DNA from: Rhodocollybia butyracea
Taxonomy: Eukaryota > Basidiomycota > Agaricomycetes > Agaricales > Omphalotaceae
DNA: 64,000 bases
NCBI GenBank assembly: GCA_015501585.1
Contig: JADNRY010000106.1
Location: forward strand, 124,001-188,000
Direction of reading: 5' to 3'
How positions within the stretch are numbered: position 1 is the stretch's first letter; the number at the start of each line of letters is the position of its first letter. Below are positions 38,896-51,761 of the stretch, one piece after another. The translations under genes and the position numbers were made by a program. The notes beneath the pieces were generated by a model, which was given only the letters and a program-made list of their open reading frames with translations, did no database searches and was not told the DNA's origin.

Positions 38896-41800
38896 CACGG
38901 CCCTTCGCTGATACCTTTCAACATCGCCTTCAACGTTTGCTGGTCCAATATCATTTCCCGCAACTCTTTCAACTCCTTCACCTGCTCTTCCGAATATAGC
39001 GCTGGTGCTCCAGTCTTGTCAGGCATCCCCGCATCCGTTGATAATCCCAGATCACATCTCTGAACCAAGCATACTCCTCTCCGATGCGGTCGTGGATATG
39101 CTGTATCAGAACATTGGAAAGTGTATACCCTGCTACTTTCGCAGATGAAACTGAGCGTTTTTCACCATCGAGAAACACTTCATCTGCGCTGTCAAAGCTC
39201 TTTGTTTCCTCCTGCTCTGCCGACGTTCCCAGATACAGCCGTATTTTTCGTACTGCCAACAACAGTTTCTCTTCACATGCCTGTTTAAAATTCTGATCCA
39301 CGGTATTTGCCGAACTCGGTGACGCCCAGTCTGGCACTCCCTTTATGTCTTTCGGTCCAATCGATTGAGCTGAGGCAGAGGCGGAAAGATTCGAGGTCGC
39401 TGAAGACGACGTCTGAAGATCACCTTTCGAAAACGTCGATGCAGCACTGAAAGCCCCAACACGCTCCACCCACATGCGCAAAGGCTCACAAATTTCATTT
39501 GTGCAGGCAGCTATAGTGTTCTCGCATGCCAAACGGAGAGATTGGTTAATTGACTGTAATGCGTGATATTTTAGGATAAAGCCAGGCTCAGAGATCAATA
39601 CATACCCGTTTGGCGTTGTTGATTGTTCGTTTGCCGTCTGGTTTACCGGGGGTGTCACTGAAATCGCTCGGGAGGACACCGAATGTCATCAATAAGGAGG
39701 CAGCTGATCCACCTCCAAACAGCGAGGCCAGTGTATCTACCCGTGGAGGTTAGCTCAGTTACAGAAATCAACTCGGAAACCGACCTGAAACACTCGATGA
39801 ATTCGCCTTCTGTAAACCAGTACCTAATGTCCCACTCAAATTTGTGTTTTGGTTCACATTCTCGATGCCTTCAACGCCAAGCCCAAACCTGGCCGGTACT
39901 TCTCTCAACACCAGCAGATGTCGTACAAGAAAAAGATATCCGTCCAGCAGAGTATTTCGAGCGATCAGTTCTGGAACTGCCTCAGATGGCACACCACCGC
40001 GGTTAGAAGAAGACGAAGCTGAGTTCACAATGGTTTCCGACGCGGTGACCAATGATGCTTGACAGAGGACAATCGCTTCTTCAGCAATATCCTCGAAGAT
40101 TGCTGGCTAGATGAATAATTAGTTGAACGTCGCTATGGCCAGAGAGCAGATATTACATTAACAAAGTCGTGTAACTGTTCCAAAACCCAGATTGTCTTGC
40201 GCAAAGTCGGAAACCAGGTCTCCTGGTTGTCCAAGGATGCACCATTACTTCCTATCTGTCTTGACCACAGTTGGCTGAAACTTTCCTTTTCGTTAGCCCT
40301 ATCCCTCAACACTTTGCAAAGATGACATCAGATACATAGAGAAAAAAGCGAGTTCGAGAACTCAAACGTACATGAATCGGTGTTGATCCCGGCAGCATTC
40401 AGTAATTTGCCCGGGTATGCAAGATCTCCATCTTTGGGGACGTAGTGCCGGATATCACTTTGTACTACCGCTTGAGCTTTGAAAAATAGTCTTGTCTGAG
40501 CATCCTGCAGAATCATTTGTAGTAATTGCGCAATATGAAGTCGAGGCTTTGAACGTGCGTCAGATTTGGAGTACGGAGTGCGGAGGGTTGGATCTAAATC
40601 GAGGTCAAGCTCGAGGTCGCCAAGACCCACGTCTTCATCAACTCTGGTGGATCCACTTTCGCTCTCCGCGTCATCTTCGACATCGACGTCCAGAATCATC
40701 AGTGCCTGTAGAACTGTACAAACTTCGCATAACGCTGTAAGTCGAGGCTCATGCAGGATACGAGGACGCAAGTCATCGTAGAGGTAATCGCAGAGCGTTT
40801 CGAGATAGTTGCTAAGCATAGATAAATCAAAACGAGTTATGAAGAGATTAAAAGTAGGCTCACTAGAGGTCATCTTCTCCAGTAGAGAAGAATTGACCAA
40901 AAAGATCAAACTCATCGGTACAGAGTTGTTTTAGGTAGCTACACCCAGCTCGAGTCTGCGGAATAGATGGTTACAGTAATCAAAGAAAGTAGGATAGCAT
41001 ACTTACTAGTTCAACCACATCACTCGTTGCGCTTCCAGTACCAGAAGCCAAGTCAACACCCTTCACTAGTCCTTCAACCTCTGCCCTTACTACCGGACCT
41101 ACTAGTGCTTTACGAGTAGAGAGATATGCGGCATGACACTCTCCAAGTAAAGCGCCTAGCTCAGAGGGATAGCTACGCGCGCGGTATTCGAGCTCAAGAA
41201 GGAGAGGCCGTAGAGAAGCAGGGGCGTTGGTTGGCGTTGAATCACTATATGTCGATGGGGGCGATGTCAGGGCACGGAATCGGGTATAAAGGAGATGATG
41301 AGTTGTTTGCGCGGACGATACTGCCTAAATCGTTCGTTTAGGATTGACCCAGGCCGAAGAAAGACAACATACTTTATCCCCTAATCTTCGTCCTACATCT
41401 GCTTGAACAGCTCTTAAGCTTCCGATTAGGTACATTTTGATCAAAGTCATAGCTCTCGTCAAACATTGGTGAAATCTCAGGAGATATATTTCGGCCTCCC
41501 GGTAATGCCTGTGTGTTTCCAACCACTGAATGCATATGACAACTCGTTCGACCATGTCCAAAAATTCAGACTCCATAACGAGCGGTTTTCCTCCTTTCCC
41601 TCCGGATCCTTCGAGAACAGGAGCATTCAGCATCCGTGTCGCGTACTCTAGCTCCTTGAAGTAGTCCAATCTTTCTCCCAATTCGCTCTCGAGTTTTAAG
41701 AGATTGTCCCGTTCAATCAATAACCCTTCGCTGGATTCTTTCAAGCTCCGACCACTATCTTCTACACCTTGCCACTGAGAGTGCATCGAAGTAACTTCAG

Positions 41801-42469
41801 AATCTACGAGATCTATCTGAGAGATTAGGACATCGCATGTTTCTATATGTGATGAAACAGAATCAAGATGTGCGCGAAAATGAGATTCCTGAGCATGCGT
41901 GACGGAGCGCGATATCAATGCATGCCAGTCATAGAATTGTTGTGGAGTATGCAGAGGATGTTTTGGGTGAAGTTTATGACTCGCCAGGCCAGAACGCGAT
42001 GGAGTTCCAGGACGCGAAATGGAACCAGGTGTACCCGGTGTAATTGCGGAAGGCAGAAGCCTATTGTTCCGATTGGTCATAGGCGTTGAAGGACGAGAAG
42101 GAGAGTCTCTTTCTCCGCTGGTATTGTCAAACTACTGAAGATATAAATACAAGATACCACGCGAACGATAAAATTACATGCTTTTTCCGGAATTCTTGTG
42201 AATTCACTTGCCCTTTTGACAGCAGCAACACTTCTAGTTTGCAGATCATTCAAAGGAGATTTGGCTTCCCATTCTTCTACACTGAGCGCGTTGGCTGATA
42301 CGGGGCCCGAGGGACTTCTGGCAAGTGGAGAAGGTTTCGGAGCAAGAGTATTTCCTCTGCCTTTTGGTTGTTGTTGAATGGGTTGCGACGGAGAGGACGC
42401 AAATTGAGAAAATGTCGAGGAAAATGAACCAAGGGGTAATGGATTTGGTGTCGTCCCTCTACGAGACAT
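38896..42469 (-). CDS. COG3: COG complex subunit 3 (Sec34 homologue)
   Basis: COG3 is a lobe A subunit of the conserved oligomeric Golgi tether for intra-Golgi retrograde vesicles. Exon 1 starts MSRRGTTPNPLPLGSFSSTF. Exon 2 carries the Sec34 N-terminal domain: TPQQFYDWHALISRSVTHAQ, then helices with LIERDNLLKLESELGERLDY and RHYREAEIYLLRFHQCLTRA. Middle exons include YLKQLCTDEFDLFGQFFSTG, YLETLCDYLYDDLRPRILHE and LLQMILQDAQTRLFFKAQ. The last exon reaches IGEEYAWFRDVIW and then loses frame; one extra G at 39047-39049 gives GLSTDAGMPDKTG ... LDQQTLKAMLKGISEGP and a stop at 38896, a plausible COG3 end, while the uncorrected frame stops at 38978. The first intron reads only as GC-AG (AAA/GCATGT ... 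CAGTAG). Confidence 0.9.
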
Positions 42470-43668
42470 CGAGTTCGCTGTCCGAGATGATGATTTTAGG
42501 TGGGCGCTAGTTTTCCCGGCCCGAGTTATCACAGTCAAGCGACGATACTATTCAAACTGACGATATTGGAAGGCAAGCTTCGTGCTTCATGCCCTCTAGT
42601 AGCTGCTTCTCATTGGTCCGAACCCTGCAAGATTAGGGTGCACTGACCATTCTACCTTGGGAGATATAGTACCAAGTCTCCCAAGGTATAGTTCACAAGT
42701 CTACTACTGCAAAAACAATACCTGAGCTACATAGACTCAACTTCTCAAGCTTTGGTCAAGAAATGAATGTAGGTACATTCCCTGCATGCATGGGTAACTG
42801 TCAGCACAAAGAGAGTAGTAGTAATATCGCTCAGGTCTCGGGTTGCTCAGTTTCCACTCATGAACAATAGTAGATATGAGGGTATATAGGATCACAGTCC
42901 TTGTGCTTCACGTCAGCCACTCGGCTCATAAGAATCAAGAATCAAGCCTGTTCAATAGAACCGGGCCGGACGAAGGTCAAAGCGTAATTTACCAGACGCT
43001 TCAGATGCTTTGAGGCTTTAAGTGGTCCTGCGTAAAGCATCATGCGCTAATTGATAACACAAAGTGTATGTTATTGGAATTCAGGGAAGTAGGTGGTTTT
43101 CCCCGCCTGTTCAAGCCACCGAAACAACATGCCACTCATAACCTTACACATTCCATAATCGTGTATGTCGTGCTTGAACCGGGATCGGATAATTAGACTG
43201 TCGGATGAGAGCTAGATTCTGCGCTGTTGAGAGGGAATGATTGTTTATGTGGCATACGCTGCAGGATGAATCAACTAACAGGAGTGCACATGAGCCTCAC
43301 GTAAGGTTTTCACGGGCCGCATCAGGTCGGAGTTCGAAAAATATTATGACCACTGCTTACCCAGAACTTCATGTTTATCGAACCAGAAGCTATTACATGG
43401 CTTCAACGAGTTTGTACTCTAGTGGTGCGAACTCAAGACCTTCTACAGGAATGATTCTAGGACATTCTTAGCCCGCCGGTCCTGCACCCGGAACGCTTCT
43501 CATTCTCAGAGTCTTATGACTCGCTAGTGCTCGCGATGTTGTGACCTTCCCGCTCTTCAATATTCAATAGTCAGTCTAATGGTCACGAGAATGCTCGACA
43601 ATACAAGTACTTAAGACATAGTCCAGAAGACTCTAACATCGCACATCAAGGTCCAAACTTGATTCGCA
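42470..43668. other. Intergenic region with a 12-bp inverted repeat
   Basis: No gene recognised in 1.2 kb. Inverted arms TACCTTGGGAGA (42653-42664) and TCTCCCAAGGTA (42677-42688) with a 12-base loop lie about 190 bp upstream of the COG3 start. The remainder is the 5' flank of the first GDSL gene. Confidence 0.6.
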
Positions 43669-44782
43669 ATGCTTTCCAGCCCATTCATCCTCCTCCTCTT
43701 CTGCTATCGTACCGCAGCGAGCAGCCTTGCTCCGGGTCAAATCAAGAACCTCGTCACCTTTGGCGATTCCTATACCGATGTGGTAGCGATGGCAGACGGT
43801 GGAACAATGTGGCCTGTTTATGCAGCAGGTTATGCGAATGTCTCTCTTTTCCCTTTCGCTAAAGCCGGAGCTACTTGCTCCAATAATATTACCAACCGAC
43901 CCTTTCCATCTGTTTTCGAAAGCCAACTCCCCGCCTACTTTGACGAGTTAGCAAACAGGACCCTTCCAGATCTCATACAACACGAGACATTGTACACTCT
44001 ATGGATCGGGACTAATGACGTGGGTACCAACGGACTTTTGACTGGTCATGGTGCACCGGGTGTCTCGTTGGTCGACACAGTTGCTTGTGCTGTTGACTGG
44101 GTGAAGGTCATGTATGCAAGCGGGGCAAGAAATTTCATCTTCCAGAACGTGCGTACCACAGCCTTCTGCTCGAGCGTATGTCTAAGACTGTAAGTAGATG
44201 ATACCTCTTCAAGACACCGTACTTTACTCGACCGATTCATACCTAAATCATTATTGGACTGAAGTACGCAACACCACAGATTGGAACGTCGTCATGTCCG
44301 AAATCACCAAAAGTGGGAACAAGCTTCAGGAACTTATGTTGAAAGCATTGGTGCCTTCCCTAAAAGACGCGCACGTCGGTGAGTATACACTCCAAATCCT
44401 ACTAACACCGCCAGCCTGAATTTTCCTTCAAGGGTTATTCGACTCTTACTCACTGTTTGAGGATATGTTTTTGCATCCTGCTGAATATCTCAACGGCACG
44501 GCTCCATTAAACGTCACTGGATGTGTCCACTCTTGTGTATATCAACTAAATGAATCGACCGCTGACACAGGCGTATGCACAATAGCCAATGGAACGGACC
44601 GAGACAGCTTTCTCTGGTAAGCATCCCGTATTGGCTCCAATTGCAGGTATGAGACTCACACCGTCCTTTTATGCAGGTATGACGAGTTGCACCCGAGCGA
44701 ACAGGCGGAACGCAACGTTGCTAGAGAGATCGCGAATATAATGGAAGGAAAGGAAAACCGATGGACGACATGGCTGTCTTGA
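43669..44782 (+). CDS. GDSL/SGNH secreted esterase, tandem copy 1
   Basis: Four exons (43669-44148, 44198-44378, 44433-44616, 44677-44782) give 316 aa. Signal peptide MLSSPFILLLFCYRTAAS; then block I VTFGDSYTD with the nucleophile Ser, the Gly-containing WPVYAAGYANV region, block III WIGTNDVG, and block V in YDELHPSEQ with catalytic Asp and His (DxxHPS). N-glycosylation sequons are frequent (NVS, NIT, NRT, NGT). This arrangement matches fungal SGNH esterases such as CE16-type acetyl esterases acting on plant polysaccharide or oligosaccharide acetate; the exact substrate is inferred. Intron 3 has two TGCAGGTATGA acceptors 30 nt apart, of which the second is used here. It is a tandem paralogue of the next gene. 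Confidence 0.9.
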
Positions 44783-45328
44783 ATTCCTGAGTTGGTTAAA
44801 AATAATAAATATGTTATGGAGCAGGTATAGAGGTTTTCCAGTTTAGTCACGTTACGAAAACAGACTCGAAGACCGTTTCTGTGCATCTCCTGTGTCTTGG
44901 TGCTTATAGTTTTCGGAGTCTTTGAAACGAAGTTCGCGGATAATCTCGCGTGAAGTGACAAAACCGATATGATTCAGTTCCCAGTGGCTGGTACTTTGGG
45001 CCTTGGTCATCAGTTCCGAATCCAAGGTATATATTGCCGGTGTTTTTACTCTCCCTCTTCCTGATCAACCAATCCTCAAATTCTGACAGAAGAGTGCTTT
45101 GGACATTCATTCGAGGCCAACCGACCTGTATCCGGGACGCTCCTCGACGCCTTCAGTGTAGTCTTATGACCCAGGTCCATGTTCAAATTGAGCTATTTAC
45201 AAATATGAACGTTGCTCCGCTTAACCTGCAGTGGTCATGAGGATATTGGACCATATACATAGAACCCATCCTTAAAGACAGCTAAGAACACTTGAGAACC
45301 GCGCTTCAACGTTCCCACTTGACCCACA

Positions 45329-46522
45329 ATGATCTTCAGCTCGTTCATCCCCATCACACTCTCCTTCTGCTATCATGTCGCAGCGAAAGGTTCATCCAAC
45401 AGTCTAGCTCCAGGTCAAATCAAGAACCTCGTCACCTTTGGTGATTCTTACACCGATGTCACCGCAATGGCAGATGGTGGAACGGTGTGGCCTGTTTATG
45501 CAGCAGGTTATGCCCATGTCTCTCTCTTTCCTTTCGCGAAAGCGGGAGCAACTTGCTCGAATAATCTCACAGACCGCCCTTTCCCGTCTGTTTTCGAAAG
45601 CCAGCTCCCCGCGTACTTTTCTGAGTTAGCAAACGGGACAGTTCCAAAGCTCAAACCAGAAGAAACACTATACACTCTATGGATTGGGACCAACGATGTT
45701 GGTGTCGGCGCGCTTCTGACCGGTGGGGGCATGAAGGGCGTATCTTTGGTCGATACAGTTGCCTGTGCAATCAACTGGGTGAAGGTCATGTATGAAAGCG
45801 GCGCAAGGAATTTTATTTTCCAAAACGTAGGTATTGGTATCCGCTTCATCATATTACATCTCCACGGTCTTCTAAAATCAAGGTTACACTCAGATGATAC
45901 CCCTCCAAAACACAGTACTCTACGCTGCCGATTCTTATCCGAATGAATACTGGACTGCAGTGCGCAACACCACTGATTGGAACGTTGTCATGACCGAATT
46001 CACACAAACTGGGAACAAACTCCAGCAGCTCATGTTGGAAGCGTTGGTGCCTTCGCTGAAGGGTGCACATGTCGGTAAGTGTCCATAAGAGAACTAACGC
46101 CGCCAGCCTCATTTTTTCTTCCAAGGGTTTTTCGATTCTTATTCCTTATTTGAGGATATGCTTGCGCACCCTGCTGAATATTTGAACGGAACCGCTCCGT
46201 TGAACGTCACTGGCTGTTCCCACTCTTGTGTGTTCCAGCTAAACGAACCGACCTCTGACACGGGTGCATGCACGATAGCTACTGGAGCAGCGCGCGACAG
46301 TTTCCTCTGGTGAGTAAACTCTGTATTCTTTCCAAGTTCGATGTTCAATCAAGGGGGGAAACAGGTTCGATGAGCTGCATCCGAGTGAACAGGTACATCT
46401 CCTATCATATTCTTCTCCGCCCTAATGCTTACATGTCTTCTTAGACGGACCGTAACATTGCACGTCAGATTGCAGATATAATGGAAGGAAAAGACAACAG
46501 ATGGATGTCGTGGTTGTCCTGA
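45329..46522 (+). CDS. GDSL/SGNH secreted esterase, tandem copy 2
   Basis: Five exons (45329-45826, 45894-46074, 46126-46309, 46365-46392, 46445-46522) give 322 aa. The signal peptide is MIFSSFIPITLSFCYHVAAK; block I is VTFGDSYTD, block III WIGTNDVG, and the catalytic end FDELHPSEQ. Most of the chain aligns with copy 1 without gaps, and exon lengths 2 and 3 are identical (181, 184 nt). It carries one more intron than copy 1: GAACAG/GTACAT ... TTCTTAG/ACGGACC splits the codon run that copy 1 reads as EQAERN. The introns after HVG share internal sequence with copy 1, pointing to a tandem duplication recent enough for introns to align. Probable function: secreted acetyl or related carbohydrate ester hydrolysis. 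Confidence 0.9.
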
Positions 46523-46831
46523 ACTGACTTTGCAAGAAATCGTTATGAATTGTATTGATGTAAATGCAAGGACAGCAAGAATGGTGGGTTTCAGTTTGAT
46601 CACGAAAGCATTACAACAAATAGCAAGAAAAGAACATATTATTACAGTTTGTAACGTAGATCTCTGATGCAAGCAACAAGCTTTGAAGCTGTGTCCGTGC
46701 ATCCATCACAAGAGCAACAAAAAATACACTGCGCAAAAATCTGATGTAAATGTCGGCTGAGATATATTGAAGTTGAACGGAACGGCATATGGAGGTCGGG
46801 ACGCCATGTTATATGCGCGCTGGCAGCACGT

Positions 46832-47813
46832 CTAATGACGGTACGCAGTGACTAGCAGGACCTGGAGACCATGCTCTTTTACCCAATCAAGGGAAGCACG
46901 GTTGCGAGGCTGTTTGCGGATGGATCTGATCAAGGCTGAGCGGCTGGGATACATAACTTGCTTCACGGCATCAGGTCCCTTCTCCCGAACGGAGAGGTAC
47001 TCTCGGATATTGAGGAAAGCCTGGGACTTGAGCACCGCTTGTGCAGACGTGAGGGACACAGGCATAGATGGGCTCGATAGACCAAGCTCTATAATGAGAG
47101 CTTGCAAGAGGGTGAGCCGGCTCGAAGATTCACAATATGCCGTAGGATTTTGCAGGAAGCTAAGAAAAAACAGTTAGAGGGACTCCTGTAGAAGAAGAGG
47201 TAGAAAAAACGCACCCTGTGACAAAATTGACAGCGTCTTCATACATCAGAGGTTCATCGAGCTCGCGATCAGTAGAAAAGTCATCAGCGCTCTCGGATAC
47301 ATCGTCAACAATGGGCCGAGATCCAAGGCCAACATCCTTTTTCGCCCTGCATCTCCTGCGTCTCTTGGAAACTGGCGTTATAGGCGGCGAATCATCTTCT
47401 ACGAAAGGATTACAAGAAGATTGTTTCGTTGGTCTGATCGGGGAGACCGATGGATTTAAAGAAAGCCTGGCAAGCTCTGAGCCAAGGGCAACTGCTGAAG
47501 ACTGAGAACTTGGGTTAGGGGTCGAAACATCGCTACGACTAGGCTGCGAACGTGGTCTACTGAGTACCACAAAGTCTTCTTCATCTGATCTAAGACTAGA
47601 CTCGGTGGAAACATCATCTGAAGAATGGTATTCAGACGAAAGGCTCCAGACGATCTCATCGTCGTCGTCAGATGAGTCGTCAACAAGACTAAAAGTCTGA
47701 GTAGAGGTCGTTGAAGACCTGGAACGAGGGGAAACCAGGTCGAGTGAAGATATTGTCGACATTGCAGAAAACGTTGGGGAGGAAAGGACAGTACCAGACA
47801 TGTCAGTGGTCAT
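46832..47813 (-). CDS. Conserved-looking protein of unknown function
   Basis: Two exons joined across intron 47160-47214 (GG/C junction giving VTGFLQNPTAYCESSS). The first two-thirds are acidic, Ser-rich and low in hydrophobics, with stretches such as LVDDSSDDDDEIVWSLSSEY and a basic KRRRRCRAKKD patch that could act as a nuclear localisation signal. The C-terminal 110 residues are ordered: LTLLQALIIELGL, SLTSAQAVLKSQAFLNIREY, QVMYPSRSALIRSIRKQPRN, ASLDWVKEHGLQVLLV. The stronger constraint in the C-terminal part suggests a small helical domain. I do not recognise the family. Confidence 0.75.
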
Positions 47814-48484
47814 CTAAAGAGCAAAGATCCTCAATCAATATAGCTTGACAACTGACACTACTGACCTGACGGCACCTCCGTTACTGTGAGAAAGAAATGC
47901 TATCTCAGTAACAAGTCTTGGAGAAATAATCTGCAGGCCGGGGCCTCGTTGCTGCCTTGCCTTGAGATTCAAAAAGTCTTATAATCGTCTCATAGGGGGG
48001 GCGTCTAATTATCTCCGTTTTGATTGACCCTCCGGTCCATTATACCTTGTATAGAAAATTTAATATCTGCCACTCACTGGAGAACGGCCAGGAACCGGTT
48101 TTGTGCTTGGCCAGCGGGCCTTGAATCCATTTAATACTTACCCACTTGGGCTAATGGGGTCTTGATTTGGAGAATATCACTCAATTACTGGTCATTGAAA
48201 TCTACTCAAGTACGGCACTGGAGGAATTGGCTAAATAGATAACATTCTACCAAGGTCGGGTCATGGTTCTGTTTGGAACTCATCAGTAACGACCTGCTGA
48301 AAGTTTAAGTGCTAGCGCTAACGCGTCAACTATAAAAGCGCTCGAGCCTGTCCTGATACAAAATCTGTTCATATGAAGAGAGTATAGCGACGTTTAAAGC
48401 TTGAAGAAAGAATGGCCAGTAGGGTTCAAGATTGTGATGTCAAATCGTATCGTTGGATTCCTCAACATTCAAAGTTACATACTG
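47814..48484. other. Intergenic region, no gene recognised
   Basis: Separates the hypothetical gene's start from the 3' end of the RCC1-like gene. Only short open frames occur, and those on the plus strand at 48412-48698 mostly mirror the coding strand of the RCC1-like gene. No repeats are evident. Confidence 0.4.
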
Positions 48485-50425
48485 TTACATTGACACCTTC
48501 CAAAACACCGCACTGCTACTATGCCCAGCAACAGCTTTTTGCTCAACCTCGACGCCCCGTCGCCAAACATTTCCTTGCAGGTCTAGCACTTGTTTAGCTT
48601 TCTTCCGTCGTAGTATGAATCTGTCCCCATCAGAAGTAGTTAAGGCTGTTGGTACTGCAAGACCCGACCGCTTGCCGTTTCCCAATTCAGAATCATAGTT
48701 TTTCCCCCAAACGAGCAGATCCCGCCCTCCGGTGCTGTTCAACGTCAACAAGACATGACCAGTGGGAGAGATAGATATCGCTTCAGGACCGATAGGTTGC
48801 AGATTTTTGGTCGCGTCGTTGTCTGAATTATAGGGTTAGGCTACAACCATCGAACGATAGCTCAGACTTACATTCAGTGAGATTACTGACACTGCGAGCA
48901 CGAGTTGGGCTTCCTTGCGCATTTGTGTATACATTATTCCCAAGGGACCCATATTGTCCGTTTCCACATAGCAAGAGCTCTATTGTCCTTGATGCATTAG
49001 GCGCATAACTCTGGCTCGTTCTTTCGACAGTGAAGCTCGTAAGGTCACCACCTATTGGCAGCTTAGAGGCTGAGGCATGGATCAAACTACATACTCACCA
49101 GCTGATACACTCAAGCACTTTGTTTGGTCCCCCGGAGATGTCATACGCCATAAGATGACTTCTGTGGGTACTGTAATCGTGTCCAGGGTTACATTATTAC
49201 CCAGACCGATCTGACTGAATATTGACAGTTAGTGGAGATATCACTATTGAGTGCAGGAACAAACTGACCCATATTCATTTGCACCCCACCCCAAGACTTG
49301 GCCAGTCGAAGTCAAAGCAAAGCTAGATCGACCACCAGCAACGAGCTGAGATAATTTGACACCTTGAAGGGAGGGAATCTCAAATAGATTAGGACAGAAT
49401 GGAAGGGGAGTGGGGTTGGTCTTTTTAGATGTGCCTTCAGAGTCGGGTGTGGCGCGCTTGAAAGGTGAGGCCTTGGCATATGGGTCGGCTATGGATTTGG
49501 GTACGAGCTCTACCGGAATACGTTCCTTTGATTGTGGGTCGGGAACGTCAAATTTTCGAAATCCCAATTGACCATACGCGTTAGCGTTGTTGTTAGCTGG
49601 GTGGGCAAATGCTCTCCCAGATGAAGTTAGTGCGAGTAGGTGATCAGAGGCAGAAATTGAGATAAACCTGCAAGGTAATTGTAGTGCATGCGATGATAGT
49701 ATGGATGTAAGCTCACTTTTCACCCCATGAAAGCTGACTTCTCGGTACAATCTCTTGAAAAGCACCTATGCTCTCTCCGCCCCACAGCCAACCAATTGCC
49801 CACCATGTGGAGTTTGAACGCGTCGGTAAAGATTCTCGCGTTAGATCTGCATCGACTGCGTAAATTTTACCAGAAGCCGAGAGCGCATAGACTTTAGCTT
49901 CTGTTACTTGAAGTTGGACGATGTTCTGAGGTAATTCAGAAAGACTTCCACGTTAAAACGCGTATGAGGACTTGCCTGTCCCTTCAAGATTAGAGTCGGT
50001 GACTCTGTGCCCAGACCCCATTGATATACATCGCCTCGAGCATCTACACACGCAGCATAGTCTTTATGCAGCGCCAGGTCCCGTAGAGCAACATTGTCCA
50101 ACCATTTTGCTATTGCAGGAGTACGAATGACTTCGGAATCGGAGATGCCGGGTACCAATCTTTTCGACTTGTTTGAGCCCCAAACCAATGTATTCAGAGT
50201 ATTGTCGGAATTTGGGCCTGGTTCTTCAGGTTTGGAGGAGCTGGAAGGCAGAAGATCATTTTGAATAATTCTATTACGGTTCAGACCGGAATACGCCAAA
50301 ACGGAAACAACAACCAAGGAGGTTGCTGCCAGTCGTTGGCGTGACCTTGTCCAGTGAAATTTCTTTGAAGAGGAAGCGGAAGAGAACGGACGTATTCCTG
50401 AACGAAACGGACGTGCTTTGAACAT
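48485..50425 (-). CDS. Mitochondrial RCC1-repeat protein (Fmp25-like)
   Basis: Starts MFKARPFRSGIRPFSSASSS, a basic Ser-rich presequence, then a membrane helix RLAATSLVVVSVLAYSGLN, as in the yeast inner-membrane protein Fmp25. RCC1-type blades follow: TLVWGSNKSKRLVPG, DYAACVDARGDVYQWGLG, SASDHLLALTSSGRAFAHP, NANAYGQLGF, VAGGRSSFALTSTGQVLGWG, LLLCGNGQYGSLGNN, and DLLVWGKNYDSELGNGKRSG near the end. Typically seven blades form a propeller, and at least six are visible. Yeast Fmp25 is needed for cytochrome bc1 complex biogenesis; that role is inferred here. Several introns (near 48825-48870, 49090-49260, 49670-49900, 49925-49975) are implied by frame changes at consensus splice sites. Confidence 0.82.
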
Positions 50426-50635
50426 GGTGGTTTCGAAAAGACCAAAAGATATTTCAATTCGGTGACGCAACGAATCTCAAACCAAGTTATCTTACATTAC
50501 TTAAATAAACTGTACAAGTAGTATATGTCTAGAGTCAAGTTTGTCAAGCCAGTCAAGTCTTGAAAGCCCGAGATTGGACCCAAATCGCCTGTGAAGAAGA
50601 TCAGCGCATTGCAAGCTAAAGTATCCCAAAAAGTC

Positions 50636-51271
50636 TCATACCATCACCGACAACTCCTCCTCTCCGTCTTCATTCCTCACGTTTCGGACCACACTATCAC
50701 TTTTTATACTCGGACTCGTAACATACTGGGAGATCTTTTCCAAGATTTCAATATCCACACCGTACTGATCAGCAAGTTCTATCATCTCTTGACGCGTCGA
50801 CGCGCTTTTGCTCTTGTCTAGAAGGAAACTTAATGTCGAGGCTTGGACACGATTTCGAGAAGGCTGCATGGAAATGGCTTCTTGTTCAGACTGCTTTTGA
50901 GATTCTATTATTTCTCGAGATTTCTGGTGCTAAGAAAAACATCAGTCAAACATACGCTTGGGGCATTGACCCAAGAAACATACCGGTTGAAAAGCCTTCA
51001 TATGGTGGTCTACATTTACGACTCCCAACCGAGAAAGATTGTTCATGAATTGAGGATCTCGTGCGTCATCCTCGATAGCTGAACTCAGTTGTTAGAACCA
51101 TACAACCAGTACATTCAGGAGAGTAACTGATTGACTACCTTGGTCTTTCTGCTCCCTTGCTATAGGCCTTTTAGGTACTGCACCAGAGGACTGCGATCCA
51201 GAACCAGCCCACGACGGAGGCTCTGTGCGTTTAGGCAGCCTACGGGCTGCTTTTGAAGTTGAGTTTCCCAT
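50636..51271 (-). CDS. Small protein with N-terminal myristoylation-like motif, function unknown
   Basis: Three exons join in phase to about 150 aa. The start MGNSTSKAARRLPKRTEPPS fits an N-myristoylation consensus (Gly2, Ser/Thr near position 6) followed by basic residues that favour membrane contact. Then come IEDDARDPQFMNNLSRLGVV and a helical segment HQKSREIIESQKQSEQEAIS. The C-terminal part, SASTRQEMIELADQYGVDIE followed by LEKISQYVTSPSI, looks like a small ordered domain. I do not recognise a named family. Consensus donors (GTAGTC, GTATGT) and acceptors support the gene structure. Confidence 0.72.
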
Positions 51272-51761
51272 TTAGAGAGGTGATGATCATAAAGAAAAGA
51301 ACCAACACAATTTCGTCATGTTGTGAACTATTTTGTTGAGATAAATACACAAGTAAGTAACTACTACTAGTAACTAAACTTTATCCATTCTATTTATTCA
51401 TTGAATGACTGGTTTTACAGCCTGTCCTTATTATACAGAAGATGGAAGCAGCGAAAATCAGGAATAAAAGAAAGAAAGCACATCGAGACATCGTATCAGC
51501 AGAGAAAAACAACAGAACAACTCCAGCAGATATTTCCAAAATAGATCTGCCCATTTTGTGAATGTAATTCTGGAAATACAACGTTTGTTTGTGGAAGGGT
51601 ATCGGAATGGCTGGTCATAACAGAAGGAAACCCAAACCAAGCGCACGGGTCACAGTATAGATAAATGCCGAAAACGAACGTGATAGATAAAGGTGGGGCA
51701 GGAGAAAGGAATGACGTTCGTGAACTTGGGGTCGTGACATTTAGTTGTTTTTGGGTCATGT
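51272..51761. other. Intergenic region, no gene recognised
   Basis: The 5' flank of the small myristoylation-motif gene and the 3' flank of the PUF gene. Only short A/T-rich frames occur here. I see no supported feature. Confidence 0.4.
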
